NCBI GenBank assembly: GCA_963754265.1
Contig: CAVWFB010000006.1
Span: 49,364-113,363 of the forward strand
Source of the DNA: AC-32 sp963754265
Lineage (GTDB): Bacteria > Actinomycetota > Thermoleophilia > Gaiellales > Gaiellaceae
Direction of reading: 5' to 3'
DNA: 64,000 bases
The position numbers and the translations under genes were made by a program. Shown here piece after piece: positions 43,547 to 52,498 of the stretch (its first letter is position 1; the number at the start of each line of letters is the position of its first letter). The notes under the pieces are model-generated. The model saw nothing but the letters and a program-made list of their open reading frames with translations. It was not told where the DNA came from and searched no databases.

Positions 43547-44512
43547 GTGCCGCCGGTCGCCTTTCGCACCGCGATCCGCGATGCGCTCGACGAAGAGCTC
43601 GCCGCGGACGAGCGCGTGATCCTCTTCGGCGAGGACGTCGCCGTCGCCGGCGGTGTGTTCGCGACGACGACGGGCCTGTACGACAAGTACGGGCCGGAGC
43701 GGGTCTTCGACACGCCCATCTCCGAGCTGGCCCTGGCCGGCGCGGCGTTCGGGTCGGCGGTGACCGGGCTGCGACCGGTCATCGAGATCATGTTCGGCGA
43801 CTTTCTCGCGCTCGCCATGGACAGCCTGGTGAACCAGTCGACGAAGTACTGGTTCCTGACGCAGGAGCAGGTGAGCGTGCCGCTCGTGGTCCGCTCCGTC
43901 GTCGGAGCCGGAGCTCGCTTCGGAGCCATCCACTCGCAGATGCCGGTGTCGTGGTTCATGGGCGTGCCCGGCCTGAAGATCGCGTGCCCGTCGACGCCTG
44001 CAGATGCGAAGGCGCTGTTGAAGGCCGCGATCCGCGACGACAACCCGGTGCTCTTCTTCGAGCACAAGCGGCTGTACACGCTCGAGGGCGAGGTGAACGG
44101 CGCACCCGGACGGCTCGGTGAGGCGGCGGTGGTTCGCGAGGGCAGCGACATCACGCTCGTGACCGCGATGAAGAGCGTCCACGACAGCCTCGAGGCAGCG
44201 GACGCACTCGAGCAGGATCGCGTGTCGGTCGAGGTGATCGACCTGCGGACTCTCCGTCCGTTCGACGTCGAGACCGTCCTCGCGTCGGTTCAGAAGACGA
44301 ACCGGATCGCCGTCGTCGAGGAAGGGCCGCTGACGGGTGGCTGGGCAGGCGAGGTGCTCGCCTCCATTACGGAGCGAGCGCTCGGTCACCTCGACGACGC
44401 CTGGCGCATCGCCACTCCGAACACGCCGATCCCGTACAGCCCGCCGCTCGAGGACGCATTCCTCCCGGGGCCGGAGCGGATCGCAAGCGAGATCCGGCGA
44501 CGTCTCCGGTGA
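43547..44512 (+). CDS. 2-oxoacid dehydrogenase E1 beta subunit
   Basis: 321 residues: FRTAIRDALDEELAADERVILFGEDVA, FDTPISELALAGAAFG, IHSQMPVSWFMGVPG, HKRLYTLEGEV and VEVIDLRTLRPFD. The pattern is the transketolase-like beta subunit of acetoin, pyruvate or branched-chain dehydrogenases. GTG start after GAGGAGGA; the stop overlaps the regulator's GTG (GTGA). Confidence 0.92.
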   Translation: MPPVAFRTAIRDALDEELAADERVILFGEDVAVAGGVFATTTGLYDKYGPERVFDTPISELALAGAAFGSAVTGLRPVIEIMFGDFLALAMDSLVNQSTKYWFLTQEQVSVPLVVRSVVGAGARFGAIHSQMPVSWFMGVPGLKIACPSTPADAKALLKAAIRDDNPVLFFEHKRLYTLEGEVNGAPGRLGEAAVVREGSDITLVTAMKSVHDSLEAADALEQDRVSVEVIDLRTLRPFDVETVLASVQKTNRIAVVEEGPLTGGWAGEVLASITERALGHLDDAWRIATPNTPIPYSPPLEDAFLPGPERIASEIRRRLR

Positions 44513-45168
44513 GTGACCCCGCGCCCAGCTCCGGACGCCTCGACCGCGCGCTCGAGGCGTCGAAGGTCGGCAGTCGACTCCGCACGGAGAGGGAGAGCCT
44601 CGGAATCAGCCTCCGCGAGCTTGCGCGTCGCGTCGGCGTCTCGCCGAGCCTCGTCTCGCAGATCGAGCTCGACCGTGTGAACCCGTCGGTCAGCACCCTC
44701 TACGCGCTCGTGACCGAGCTCGGCATGACGATGAGCGACGTCTTCGGCGACTCACCGGCCGAGGAGCGAGTCGTCCGCCAGCTGCGCGACGGCGACGGAC
44801 TGGCCGAGAGGCCGGAGACCCGGCGTGTGATCAACCTCGCCTCCGGCGTTCGTTGGGAGCAACTCACGTCTCACAGCGACCGCGAGGTGGAGTTCCTCTA
44901 TGTCGTCTATCCCGTCGGGGCGGAGTCGTGTCCGGAGGACGCGCTGACGACCCACGGCGGCAAGGAGTACGGCTACGTCAGCAGCGGCACCCTCGGCGTG
45001 CGCGTCGGCTTCGAGGAATACCAGCTGGGGCCGGGCGGGTCGATCGCGTTCGACTCGTCGTCGCCGCACCGCCTGTGGACGGTCGGCGACGAGCCGGTCC
45101 ACGCGATCTGGGTGGTCATCGGCAGGGAGGCCGACCCGCGCACGGCGACGCCCCCGCCGACCGAGTAG
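44509..45168 (+). CDS. XRE-family regulator with C-terminal cupin sensor
   Basis: 219 residues. HTH_3 domain LGISLRELARRVGVSPSLVSQIELDRVNPSVSTL, then a cupin with GKEYGYVSSGTLGVRVGFEEYQLGPGGSIAFDSSSPHRL. As last gene of the coupled operon it likely senses the substrate or a product and regulates the cluster. Six bases separate its stop from the convergent ABC permease stop. Confidence 0.9.
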   Translation: MSDPAPSSGRLDRALEASKVGSRLRTERESLGISLRELARRVGVSPSLVSQIELDRVNPSVSTLYALVTELGMTMSDVFGDSPAEERVVRQLRDGDGLAERPETRRVINLASGVRWEQLTSHSDREVEFLYVVYPVGAESCPEDALTTHGGKEYGYVSSGTLGVRVGFEEYQLGPGGSIAFDSSSPHRLWTVGDEPVHAIWVVIGREADPRTATPPPTE

Positions 45169-45174
45169 ATCGGC

Positions 45175-46176
45175 TCAGGCCGCGGGCGCGTCGCCCTCGC
45201 GTGTGCGCAGGCGGCCCACGGTCTGCCGGCCCGAGCGGAAGCGAGCTATGAGCTCGGGCGCCTGGTAGAGCACGAGCGCCAGCAGGATCAGCGCGCCGAT
45301 CGTCATCTGCGCGTACTCGGTCGGTTGCTGGAAGAGCGGCAGGATGTTGCTGATCAACGAGAGGAAGAACGCCGCCAGCAGCGTCCCGACGAATGATCCT
45401 CGTCCGCCCGCGAGGCTCGCGCCGCCGAGGACGGCCGCGGCGATGCTCGTGAGTGCGTAGTCGCCGATGATCGGGGAGCCGATCTGGACCTGGGCCGCGG
45501 AGTAGAAGCCGGCGATCGACGCAAACACCGCGCAGACGACGAAGGCGAGGAAGACGATGCGCCCGGTCGACATCCCGAGCCGGCGCGACGAGATCTCGTC
45601 GAGACCGACTGCGCGAACCGCCGTGCCCGTGCGCGTCCGGTACAGCCAGACATCGGCGAGCACGACGAGTACGACGACGCCGATGAACGCGACCGGCATG
45701 ACGCCGATGCTCGTGTTCAACGCGTCGATGACGTCGCCGTTGATCGGGCCCTCGGGATGATCCCGCAGCAGCAGCGACGCGCCCTCGAGGATGCTGAAGG
45801 TGCCGAGCGTCGCGATGATCGATGGGAGACGGAGGATCCGGATGAGGGTCGCGTTGAAGACGCCGGTTGCCAGGCCGACGCCTACGATCGCGAGCGAGCC
45901 GAGGAACAGCGCGAAGGTCGTCTCGTCGGGCTTGAGCGTGAAGGACGCGGTGACGACGCACATCGTGACCAGCGCGGCGACGGAGATGTCGAAACCCCCG
46001 ACGAGCAAGGCGTTCGTCTGGCCGATCGCAACGAGCGCGAGGGGCATCGTCGAGAGCAGGAGGTTGTTGATGTTGTACTCGGTCAGGAATGCGTCCTGAC
46101 GCACCGCCGTGAACGCGCCGACCGCGAGGATCAGCACCGTCAACAACACGAGCGGAATCCAGCCGCGGAAGCTCAC
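45175..46176 (-). CDS. Sugar-type ABC transporter permease (RbsC-like)
   Basis: 333 residues, about nine hydrophobic segments: NALLVGGFDISVAALVTM, LIRILRLPSIIATLGTFSILEG, and GGASLAGGRGSFVGTLLAAF (BPD_transp_2 family). GTG 46176 overlaps the ATPase stop (GTGA). Works with the 48985 permease as a heterodimer. Confidence 0.9.
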   Translation of the reverse strand: MSFRGWIPLVLLTVLILAVGAFTAVRQDAFLTEYNINNLLLSTMPLALVAIGQTNALLVGGFDISVAALVTMCVVTASFTLKPDETTFALFLGSLAIVGVGLATGVFNATLIRILRLPSIIATLGTFSILEGASLLLRDHPEGPINGDVIDALNTSIGVMPVAFIGVVVLVVLADVWLYRTRTGTAVRAVGLDEISSRRLGMSTGRIVFLAFVVCAVFASIAGFYSAAQVQIGSPIIGDYALTSIAAAVLGGASLAGGRGSFVGTLLAAFFLSLISNILPLFQQPTEYAQMTIGALILLALVLYQAPELIARFRSGRQTVGRLRTREGDAPAA

Positions 46177-47693
46177 GCCTTCGCCCTCGCAACGCCGCCG
46201 CCGACGATCGCCTCGACGATCCGGCGTTCGCCGAGCTCGTCCCCTCGGATCTCGTCGACGATCGTCCCGCGCGACATCACGACGACGCGGTCGCACAGCC
46301 CGGCGAGCTCCAGCGGATCGCTCGACTTGACGACGAGCGCCACGCCTTCGTTCGCCTTCGCCCGCAACGCCTCGTAGATGTCGAAGCGCGCGCCGACGTC
46401 GACGCCCTGGGTCGGCTCCTCGGCCAGGATCACCTTGACGTCCCCGCGGAGGAAGGGACGCGTCAGCGAGACCTTCTGCTGGTTGCCGCCGGAGAGCGAT
46501 TGAACCGGTTGCTCGATCGACGCCAGGCGGACGCGCAGCCGGCGCACCATGTCGTCGACGGTGCGCCGTTCACGCCGGCGGCGCAGGAAGCCCAGGGGTG
46601 CGAGCGACCCCAGCACCTGGATCGTGGTGTTGGTGCGGACACTGAGAACCGGAAACAGCGAGTCGCGCGTTCGATCGCCGCTCAGCAGCACGACCCCTGC
46701 GCGGAGGGCCGCCAGCGGCGACTTCGCGTTGAGCTCGTCGCCGTCGCAGGACGCTCTTCCGTCCGACCGCTCGACACCGGCGAGCGCGCGCAGGAACTGC
46801 ACCTGGCCGTTGCCCTCGGCGCCGGCGATACCGAGGATCTCGCCCTTCTCGACCTTGAGGTCGATGGGGCCGAAGCGGTCGCCTCGAAGCCCCGAGACCT
46901 CGAGGAGCACCTCGGGCACGCGTCCGTCCCCGTCGCGCTCGGGGAAGGCGAGCTGAAGCGGCCGTCCGATCATGAGCGCGACCAGCGCGTCCTCTGTCAT
47001 CCCGGCGGCTTCGAACGTTCCTTGACTCACTCCGTCGCGAAGGACGCTGATGCGATCGGCGATCCCGAGCACCTCCGGCAGCCGGTGGCTCACGTAGACG
47101 ATGCCGACGCCGGCGCTGCTTCTCCCGCGCACGAGCGCGTGGAGCTGCTCGACCTCCTGTGGTCCGAGTGCCGTCGTCGGCTCGTCGAGGAGAAGCACCT
47201 TTGGTTTCGCAAGTAGCGACTTGACGACCTCGAGGAGCTGCCGCTGCACGAGCGACAGCGTCCCGGCGCCTGCCTTCACCGAGACGTCGAGCTCGAACTC
47301 CTCGAGCGTGGATGCCGCCCACGTCTCCATTCGCCCGTACGCCGGCCGTTCGTTTCCGGGGACGGCGAGATACAGGTTCTCGGCCACCGAGAGGTCGAGG
47401 ACATGCGAGTAGGTCTGGTATGCGATGCCGAGACCGAATCGCCGGGCCTCGGCGGGAGAGCCCCGTCTTCGGCGGCGTCCGCCGATCTCGACGAGGCCCT
47501 TGTCAGGGGCGAGGAAGCCGCTGGCGATCCCGAGCAACGTCGACTTCCCGGACCCGTTCTCCCCGACGAGCGCGTGCACCTCGCCTGCGCGACAGTCGAA
47601 GCTGACATCTCGAAGCGCTTGCACGGCTCCGAACGCTTTCGACACGCCGCCAAGGGACAGCACGACGGGGCTCTCGGGCCCGGGAGTCGACAT
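46173..47693 (-). CDS. Sugar-type ABC transporter ATP-binding protein, two ABC domains (RbsA-like)
   Basis: 506 residues with two nucleotide-binding domains. The first has GENGSGKSTLLGIASG and LLLDEPTTAL; the second keeps LSGGNQQKVSLTRPFL and EEPTQGVD but a degenerate Walker A (GAEGNGQVQFLRAL), as usual for RbsA/MglA-type proteins. Powers the adjacent permeases. Confidence 0.92.
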   Translation of the reverse strand: MSTPGPESPVVLSLGGVSKAFGAVQALRDVSFDCRAGEVHALVGENGSGKSTLLGIASGFLAPDKGLVEIGGRRRRRGSPAEARRFGLGIAYQTYSHVLDLSVAENLYLAVPGNERPAYGRMETWAASTLEEFELDVSVKAGAGTLSLVQRQLLEVVKSLLAKPKVLLLDEPTTALGPQEVEQLHALVRGRSSAGVGIVYVSHRLPEVLGIADRISVLRDGVSQGTFEAAGMTEDALVALMIGRPLQLAFPERDGDGRVPEVLLEVSGLRGDRFGPIDLKVEKGEILGIAGAEGNGQVQFLRALAGVERSDGRASCDGDELNAKSPLAALRAGVVLLSGDRTRDSLFPVLSVRTNTTIQVLGSLAPLGFLRRRRERRTVDDMVRRLRVRLASIEQPVQSLSGGNQQKVSLTRPFLRGDVKVILAEEPTQGVDVGARFDIYEALRAKANEGVALVVKSSDPLELAGLCDRVVVMSRGTIVDEIRGDELGERRIVEAIVGGGVARAKA

Positions 47694-47731
47694 CGTTGTC
47701 CTTGCTCAGGATCTCGTGCTTCCTGTCCTCC

Positions 47732-48965
47732 TTAGGGGTACATCCGATGCAGCAGCTTCAGCGGCACGAGCGACGTCGCGGAGGCCTCCTGCGGGTAGCC
47801 CGGGACGCATTCGGTGCGCTTGGCCTCGCTCTGCAGCTGGATCGGGAACACGATCTTGGGCGGGATCTTCGCGCCCTTGAGCTTCATCATCCCAGCCGTC
47901 AGGGCGACCCGGATCTGCGAGTTCCCGGCGGTGTAGTAGAAGACCTTCAACTTCGAGTTGTGCAGCCTCTTGGCGGCACAGCCCATGCCGACGTCGTCCG
48001 TTCGAAGTGTCAGCACCGCGTTGAACGGCTTGCCCGCGGCCTTGTAGGCCGAGAACGCGCCCTGCGCCATGCCGAGCCCGTACTCGTAGCTCCAGCCCTT
48101 GATATTGGGGTGGGCCGCGAGGATTCCGGACACGACCTGCTGGACCTTCGACGCATCCCAGTTCGTCGGCTCGTTCGCCACGACGTGGATGCTCTTGTTG
48201 AGCGCCGGCTTCTCGCACTTCTGCCAGCCCAGGGACAGCGGGTTGCCCGGGAAGCCGCCGAGGAAGGCGATGTCGCCGGACTTGACGTACTTGTTCATGA
48301 CCTTGGCGTACGCCCTGCCGAGCTTGCAGACGTTCTCGCCCACGACCGCGGTGTAGTTCGTGCCGGGCCCGCTCACGTAGCCCCAGGCGTAGGTCACGAC
48401 CGGGATGTGCTTTTTCGTCGCTTCCCTGAACACCGGGATCGCCGCGTCGCCGAAGTCCGGATAAGCGACGATGACGTCGGCGCCTTGAGCGATCACCGCG
48501 CGGAAGTCGGTCAGAGCCTGGCTCGGATTCGAGTGCGCGCTCCGGTACATGATCTTTCCGATCGACTTGTACGTGAGCGCCTGGAGGATGAACTCCATCT
48601 TCGAGATGTGGCGATAGACGTTCTCGCCGAATGGCTCGACGTAGGCGACGGTCAGCTTGCCTCCCGTTCCGGTGTTGCAGCCGTCGTTCTTCCAGCACTT
48701 GAGCGCCAGATTCATGGTCGACCTTCTTGTCGGCACGGCCGTACGCCGCCAGGGCGATGTTTCGGGCCATCCCCGGTGGCGGCAGGAGCTTGGCGTTGAA
48801 CAGCGTCTTCTTGAGGGTCGCCGGGTTCGCCTTGTACGTCTCGCCAAAGCCTCCGGCGACGGATTTGCCGAGGGCCGCAGCCACGATCACCAGCGTCGCG
48901 GCTACCAGCACGACCCCCAGGCCGAGCTGTAGACGCCTCCCTTTCCACCCCGTTTTTCCGTGCAT
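47732..48965 (-). CDS. ABC transporter periplasmic substrate-binding protein (frameshifted)
   Basis: ATG 48965 after GGAAGGAGG gives an anchor/export helix (LGVVLVAATLVIVAAALG) and reaches YGRADKKVD. A +1 shift at about 48716-48720 is needed to continue MNLALKCWKNDGC and GKLTVAYVEPFGENV, then VIAQGADVIVAYPDF, VVTYAWGYVSGPG and GDIAFLGGFPGNPLS. This is a type I (ribose-binding-like) fold. The ligand is unknown. Confidence 0.88.
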
Positions 48966-48984
48966 CGTGCCTCCTTCCGTGGTC

Positions 48985-50058
48985 TCAGCTCGTGGGTTCG
49001 TTCATTCCGTGGGCGATGCGGGCCGGGGCCTCTTTCGGCCGCATCAGGCGGCCGAGGAGCGACGCGACGCGGTCGCCGGAGATGAGCATCCCGACGATGA
49101 TTGCCGCGCCGAAAACGATGAACTGCCACCCAACCGAGAGGCCGAGGATCAGCAGCATCTGGTTGAGCAGCGTCAGGGCGAGCGCCGCCACCCAGGTCGA
49201 GGTTGCGCTCGCCAGCCCGCCCGAGAGCGACGCGCCGGCGATGACGACGGCGGCGATCGGCGCGAGCAGATAGGCGGCGCCGAAGCTCGGGTCGACGCTG
49301 ATTCGAACGCCCGCGAGCAGCACTGCCGCGATCGCGTAGAGCGTGGCCGCGGCCGTGTAGGCGAAGACGACGTAGGCTCGGACGCGCACGCCTGCCATCC
49401 ACGCGGCTCTCGGATTTGCCCCGACCGCCTGAAAGCGCCGGCCGGGCGCCGTGTAGCGGAGCAGCAGAGCGACGGCGAGTGTGATCCCCGCTCCGACCCA
49501 GAAGACGAGGCTGATGATCCCGACGGGCCTGTTCTGGGCGAAGTCCGACAGCCGCGAGGGCACGTCGGTCTCCGCCAACCCGTTGGAGTAGTGGAGGCCC
49601 TCGGCGAAGACGATCTGCCCCACCGCGAGCGTCACGATCAGCGGGTTCAGCTGGAGGACCGCGACGAGAATCCCGTTGACGAGGCCGACGAACACCCCGA
49701 GACCCAGGCAGGCGAGGATCGCGAGCCCCAGCCGATTGTTCGAGCCTTCGCCGACACCCACGATGAGGTACCCGCCGAGGAACATCACACCCGGAGTCGA
49801 GAGGTCGATGCCCGCCTGCATGACCACGAGCATCTGGCCGAGCGCCGCGATCGCGAGAACCGTCATGTAGGGGAGGACGAAGGCCCAGGAGGTGTTCTGC
49901 AGCACGGCGGATGCGATGTTCGCCGCGACCAGGACGAGCACCCCGGTCGCGATCCAGACCGGCCAGAAGCGTGCTCCGACGAGGGCGTCCGCGAGCAGGG
50001 GCCTCAGCCCTCGTCTCGCGTGCTGCACGCCGCCCTCGGTCTCGTCGTGCGCGTCCAC
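48985..50058 (-). CDS. Sugar-type ABC transporter permease 2 (RbsC-like)
   Basis: About 357 residues, nine to ten helices: VVMQAGIDLSTPGVMFLGGYL, LQLNPLIVTLAVGQIVFAEGL, GASLSGGLASATSTWVAAL. GTG 50058 is preferred; an upstream TTG at 50115 is in fact the -35 TTGACA of the promoter. First gene of the ABC operon. Confidence 0.88.
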   Translation of the reverse strand: MDAHDETEGGVQHARRGLRPLLADALVGARFWPVWIATGVLVLVAANIASAVLQNTSWAFVLPYMTVLAIAALGQMLVVMQAGIDLSTPGVMFLGGYLIVGVGEGSNNRLGLAILACLGLGVFVGLVNGILVAVLQLNPLIVTLAVGQIVFAEGLHYSNGLAETDVPSRLSDFAQNRPVGIISLVFWVGAGITLAVALLLRYTAPGRRFQAVGANPRAAWMAGVRVRAYVVFAYTAAATLYAIAAVLLAGVRISVDPSFGAAYLLAPIAAVVIAGASLSGGLASATSTWVAALALTLLNQMLLILGLSVGWQFIVFGAAIIVGMLISGDRVASLLGRLMRPKEAPARIAHGMNEPTS

Positions 50059-50085
50059 CCGCTCCTTTGCCCCGACCAGGCGTCC

Positions 50086-50115
50086 ATTCTCTCCCGCTGC
50101 AAGGAACAGTGTCAA
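50086..50115 (-). promoter_or_regulatory. Promoter of the ABC importer operon
   Basis: On the minus strand TTGACA (50115-50110), an 18-nt spacer, GAGAAT (50091-50086). The consensus -35 lies where a longer permease ORF would begin, which argues for the shorter start. Confidence 0.6.
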
Positions 50116-50194
50116 CCATCACCGAACGGAAACACCGAGAGTTGGGCCAGGCGTTCATCGCTGCTTAACGCCTGAGGAGCGAACCCTGCCCGCG

Positions 50195-50224
50195 TTGACT
50201 GCCCGGACGGCGTCCGTTTATGCT
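50195..50224 (+). promoter_or_regulatory. Promoter of the amidohydrolase unit
   Basis: TTGACT (50195-50200), 18-nt spacer, TATGCT (50219-50224). It lies 80 bp from the divergent ABC promoter, so one regulator could serve both. Confidence 0.65.
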
Positions 50225-50232
50225 CGCTGCAC

Positions 50233-50292
50233 ATGCGCCGGCATCAGCCTGCGCAGTCCGTGTCAGGCAAGCCAAGGAGAAGAGGGGCATGA
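50233..50292 (+). CDS. Leaderless 19-residue leader ORF
   Basis: ATG 50233 sits 8 nt after the TATGCT box, so the transcript would begin nearly at this codon. The ORF encodes MRRHQPAQSVSGKPRRRGA and its TGA overlaps the amidohydrolase ATG (ATGA). It is a plausible coupling or attenuation leader. Basic and short; no known family. Confidence 0.4.
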   Translation: MRRHQPAQSVSGKPRRRGA

Positions 50293-51663
50293 GCTCGCAA
50301 CGCCTTTTGATCCGCAACGGCTTCGTCGTCTCGATGGATCCCGACGTCGGGGACATCCCGAACGGCGATGTCCTCGTCGAGGATGGCGCCATCGTCGAAG
50401 TCGGACGTAACCTCGAGGTGTCCGGGGCGGAGGAGATCGACGCGACGGGGATGATCGTCATGCCCGGGTTCGTCGACACCCACCGGCACACCTGGCAGAC
50501 GCCGGTCCGCGGCGTCCTCCCGAGCTGCACGCTCGACCACTACTTCGCCGTCATGCTCGGCAGCGTCGGCGGGCACTACCGCCCAGAGGACGTGCACATC
50601 GGCGACTACGCCGGCGCGCTCGAGGCGCTCAACGGCGGCGTCACGACGCTGCTCGACTGGTCGCACATCAACAACACGCCGGATCACTCGGACGCCGCGA
50701 TCCAGGGTCTGAAGGATGCCGGTATCCGCGCTGATCTATGCGCACGGCGTGCCGACCGGCGGCGAGTGGTGGGCTGTTCAGCGAGCTCGAGCACCCGGAG
50801 GACATCCGGCGAATCCGCGAGACGTACTTCTCGTCCGACGACGGCCTGCTCACCCTTGCATCGCGGCTCGCGCAGCCCGGGCAACGTCGAACTTCGAGGT
50901 CGCGAAGCACGACTGGGAGCTCGCGCGCGACCTCGGCATCCGCATCAGCGTCCACGTCGGCATGCGGCTGCACGGACGTCGAGGTGACGCCGGTGAAGAA
51001 CATCGCCGACCTCGGGCTGATCGGTCCCGACGCCACGCTACATCCACATGCACCGACTGACGGACGAGGAGCTCGACTGATCGCGGAGAGCGGCGGAAGG
51101 CTTCGATCGCGCCCTACGTCGAGATGCTGATGGGGCACGGGCCCGCCGCCGACGGGCAGGCTGCTCGAGCGCGGCGTCCGCCCGTCACTCAGCGTCGACG
51201 TCGTCTCCAGCGTCCCCGGCGAGATGTTTACGCAGATGCGCACGGCGCTTGCCTACGACCGGATCCTCGCGTTCACCGACACGCCGGAGGAGCGCGTTCG
51301 CGCCGACGCTGACGCACAAGGACGTGCTCGAGTTCGCGACGATCGACGGCGCGCGGTCGATCGGCGCTCGAGGACAAGGTCGGCTCGCTCGCGCCGGGCA
51401 AGCAGGCGGACATCGTCCTCCTGAAGACCAACGCGATCAACACGGCTCCGATGGTCGATCCGGTCGGCACGATCGTCGTCTTCGCCGACACGTCCAACGT
51501 GGACTCGGTGTTCGTCGCCGGACGAGCAGTGAAGCGAAACGGACAGCTCGTCGACGTCGACCTCGACAACGTCTTCAAGAAGCTCGACGAGTCGAGGAAT
51601 CACATCCTGTCGCGCGGCGAATTGCTCCCGGACTGGGCAGCCGAGCCGATGGCAGCCGTCTAG
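50289..51663 (+). pseudogene. Amidohydrolase-superfamily hydrolase (about ten frameshifts)
   Basis: The first 145 codons are intact: VMPGFVDTHRHTWQTPVRG (the HxH metal motif) and LNGGVTTLLDWSHINNTP. From about 50720 to 51368 the protein is spread over three frames with roughly ten single-base shifts, yet each piece is recognisable: ALIYAHGVPTGGEWW, FSELEHPEDIRRI, FEVAKHDWELARD, VEVTPVKNIADLG, SVDVVSSVPGEMF. The last 85 codons (SLAPGKQADIVLLKTNAIN) are intact. Corrected, it is about 455 residues, like cytosine/chlorohydrolase-type deaminases. Either a very recent pseudogene or an error-rich patch. Confidence 0.75.
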
Positions 51664-51678
51664 CCGAAACCCCCTCGG

Positions 51679-51717
51679 GGCTCGGTCCGCGCCGATCGCG
51701 CGGGCCGAGCCTCTTTC
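51679..51717 (+). terminator. Terminator between amidohydrolase and SDR genes
   Basis: 13-bp stem GGCTCGGTCCGCG (51679-51691) with CGCGGGCCGAGCC (51699-51711), one G-U pair, 7-nt loop, then TCTTTC. The SDR gene has its own GAAAGGAGAGAG site after it. Confidence 0.6.
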
Positions 51718-51738
51718 GGCGCGAAAGGAGAGAGCGAC

Positions 51739-52440
51739 ATGGCCACAGGCAACGTCGTCATCGTCGGCGGCACGCACGGACAAGGCCGCGAGCTCGCGCA
51801 GTCCTACGCGGACGACGGCCGCGACGTGGTCGTAACGGGGCGAGACCAGGCCCGCGCAGAGGCGGCCGCGAGCGAGATCGGCGGCAACACCCGCGGCCTC
51901 GGCTTCGATCTCGCCGAGCCACACGCGATCGCGGATCACCTTGCCGAGGTGGGCGACGTCGACCATCTCGTCCTCGCTGCGATCGAGCGTGACGTGAACA
52001 ACGTGCACGAGTACGACATCGATGCGGCCCTGCGGCTGGTCACACTCAAGCTCGTCGGCTACACGGAGGTGATCCACGCACTCACGCCGAAGCTTGGCGA
52101 CGACTCCTCCATCCTCATCTTCGGGGGCCTCGCGCGTGATCGGCCCTATCCCGGGTCGACAACCGTCACGACGGTCAACGGCGGCGTGACGAGCCTCGTG
52201 CACACGCTCGTGACCGAGTTGGCGCCGACGCGCATCAACGCGGTGCACCCGGCCATCGTCGGGGACAGCCCTCAGTGGGTCGACATGCCTGCGGAGCGGC
52301 GGCATGCGCTCGTGGAGCGAACGCCAACTGGGCGACTCGTGACCATGGCCGACGTCGTGAATGCCTCACGCTTCCTGCTCGAGAACGGGGCCATGAACGG
52401 CGTCAACCTGAGGGTCGACGGGGGTTGGATGCTCTGGTGA
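51739..52440 (+). CDS. SDR-fold oxidoreductase lacking YxxxK
   Basis: 233 residues. GGTHGQGRELA (cofactor loop), FDLAEP, LVLAAIERD and a C-terminal GAMNGVNLRVDGGWMLW are SDR-like. The active site region reads GSTTVTTVNGGVTSLVHTL with no Tyr-x3-Lys pair, so it may bind NAD(P) without classical SDR chemistry. Followed by an MFS gene that may begin at GTG 52437, overlapping this stop (GTGA). Confidence 0.85.
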   Translation: MATGNVVIVGGTHGQGRELAQSYADDGRDVVVTGRDQARAEAAASEIGGNTRGLGFDLAEPHAIADHLAEVGDVDHLVLAAIERDVNNVHEYDIDAALRLVTLKLVGYTEVIHALTPKLGDDSSILIFGGLARDRPYPGSTTVTTVNGGVTSLVHTLVTELAPTRINAVHPAIVGDSPQWVDMPAERRHALVERTPTGRLVTMADVVNASRFLLENGAMNGVNLRVDGGWMLW

Positions 52441-52498
52441 CGGGGTCGCCTCGCGCTCGATAGCGGCGACCGGGGCCGGGGTCGCGCTCGGCCTGGCC

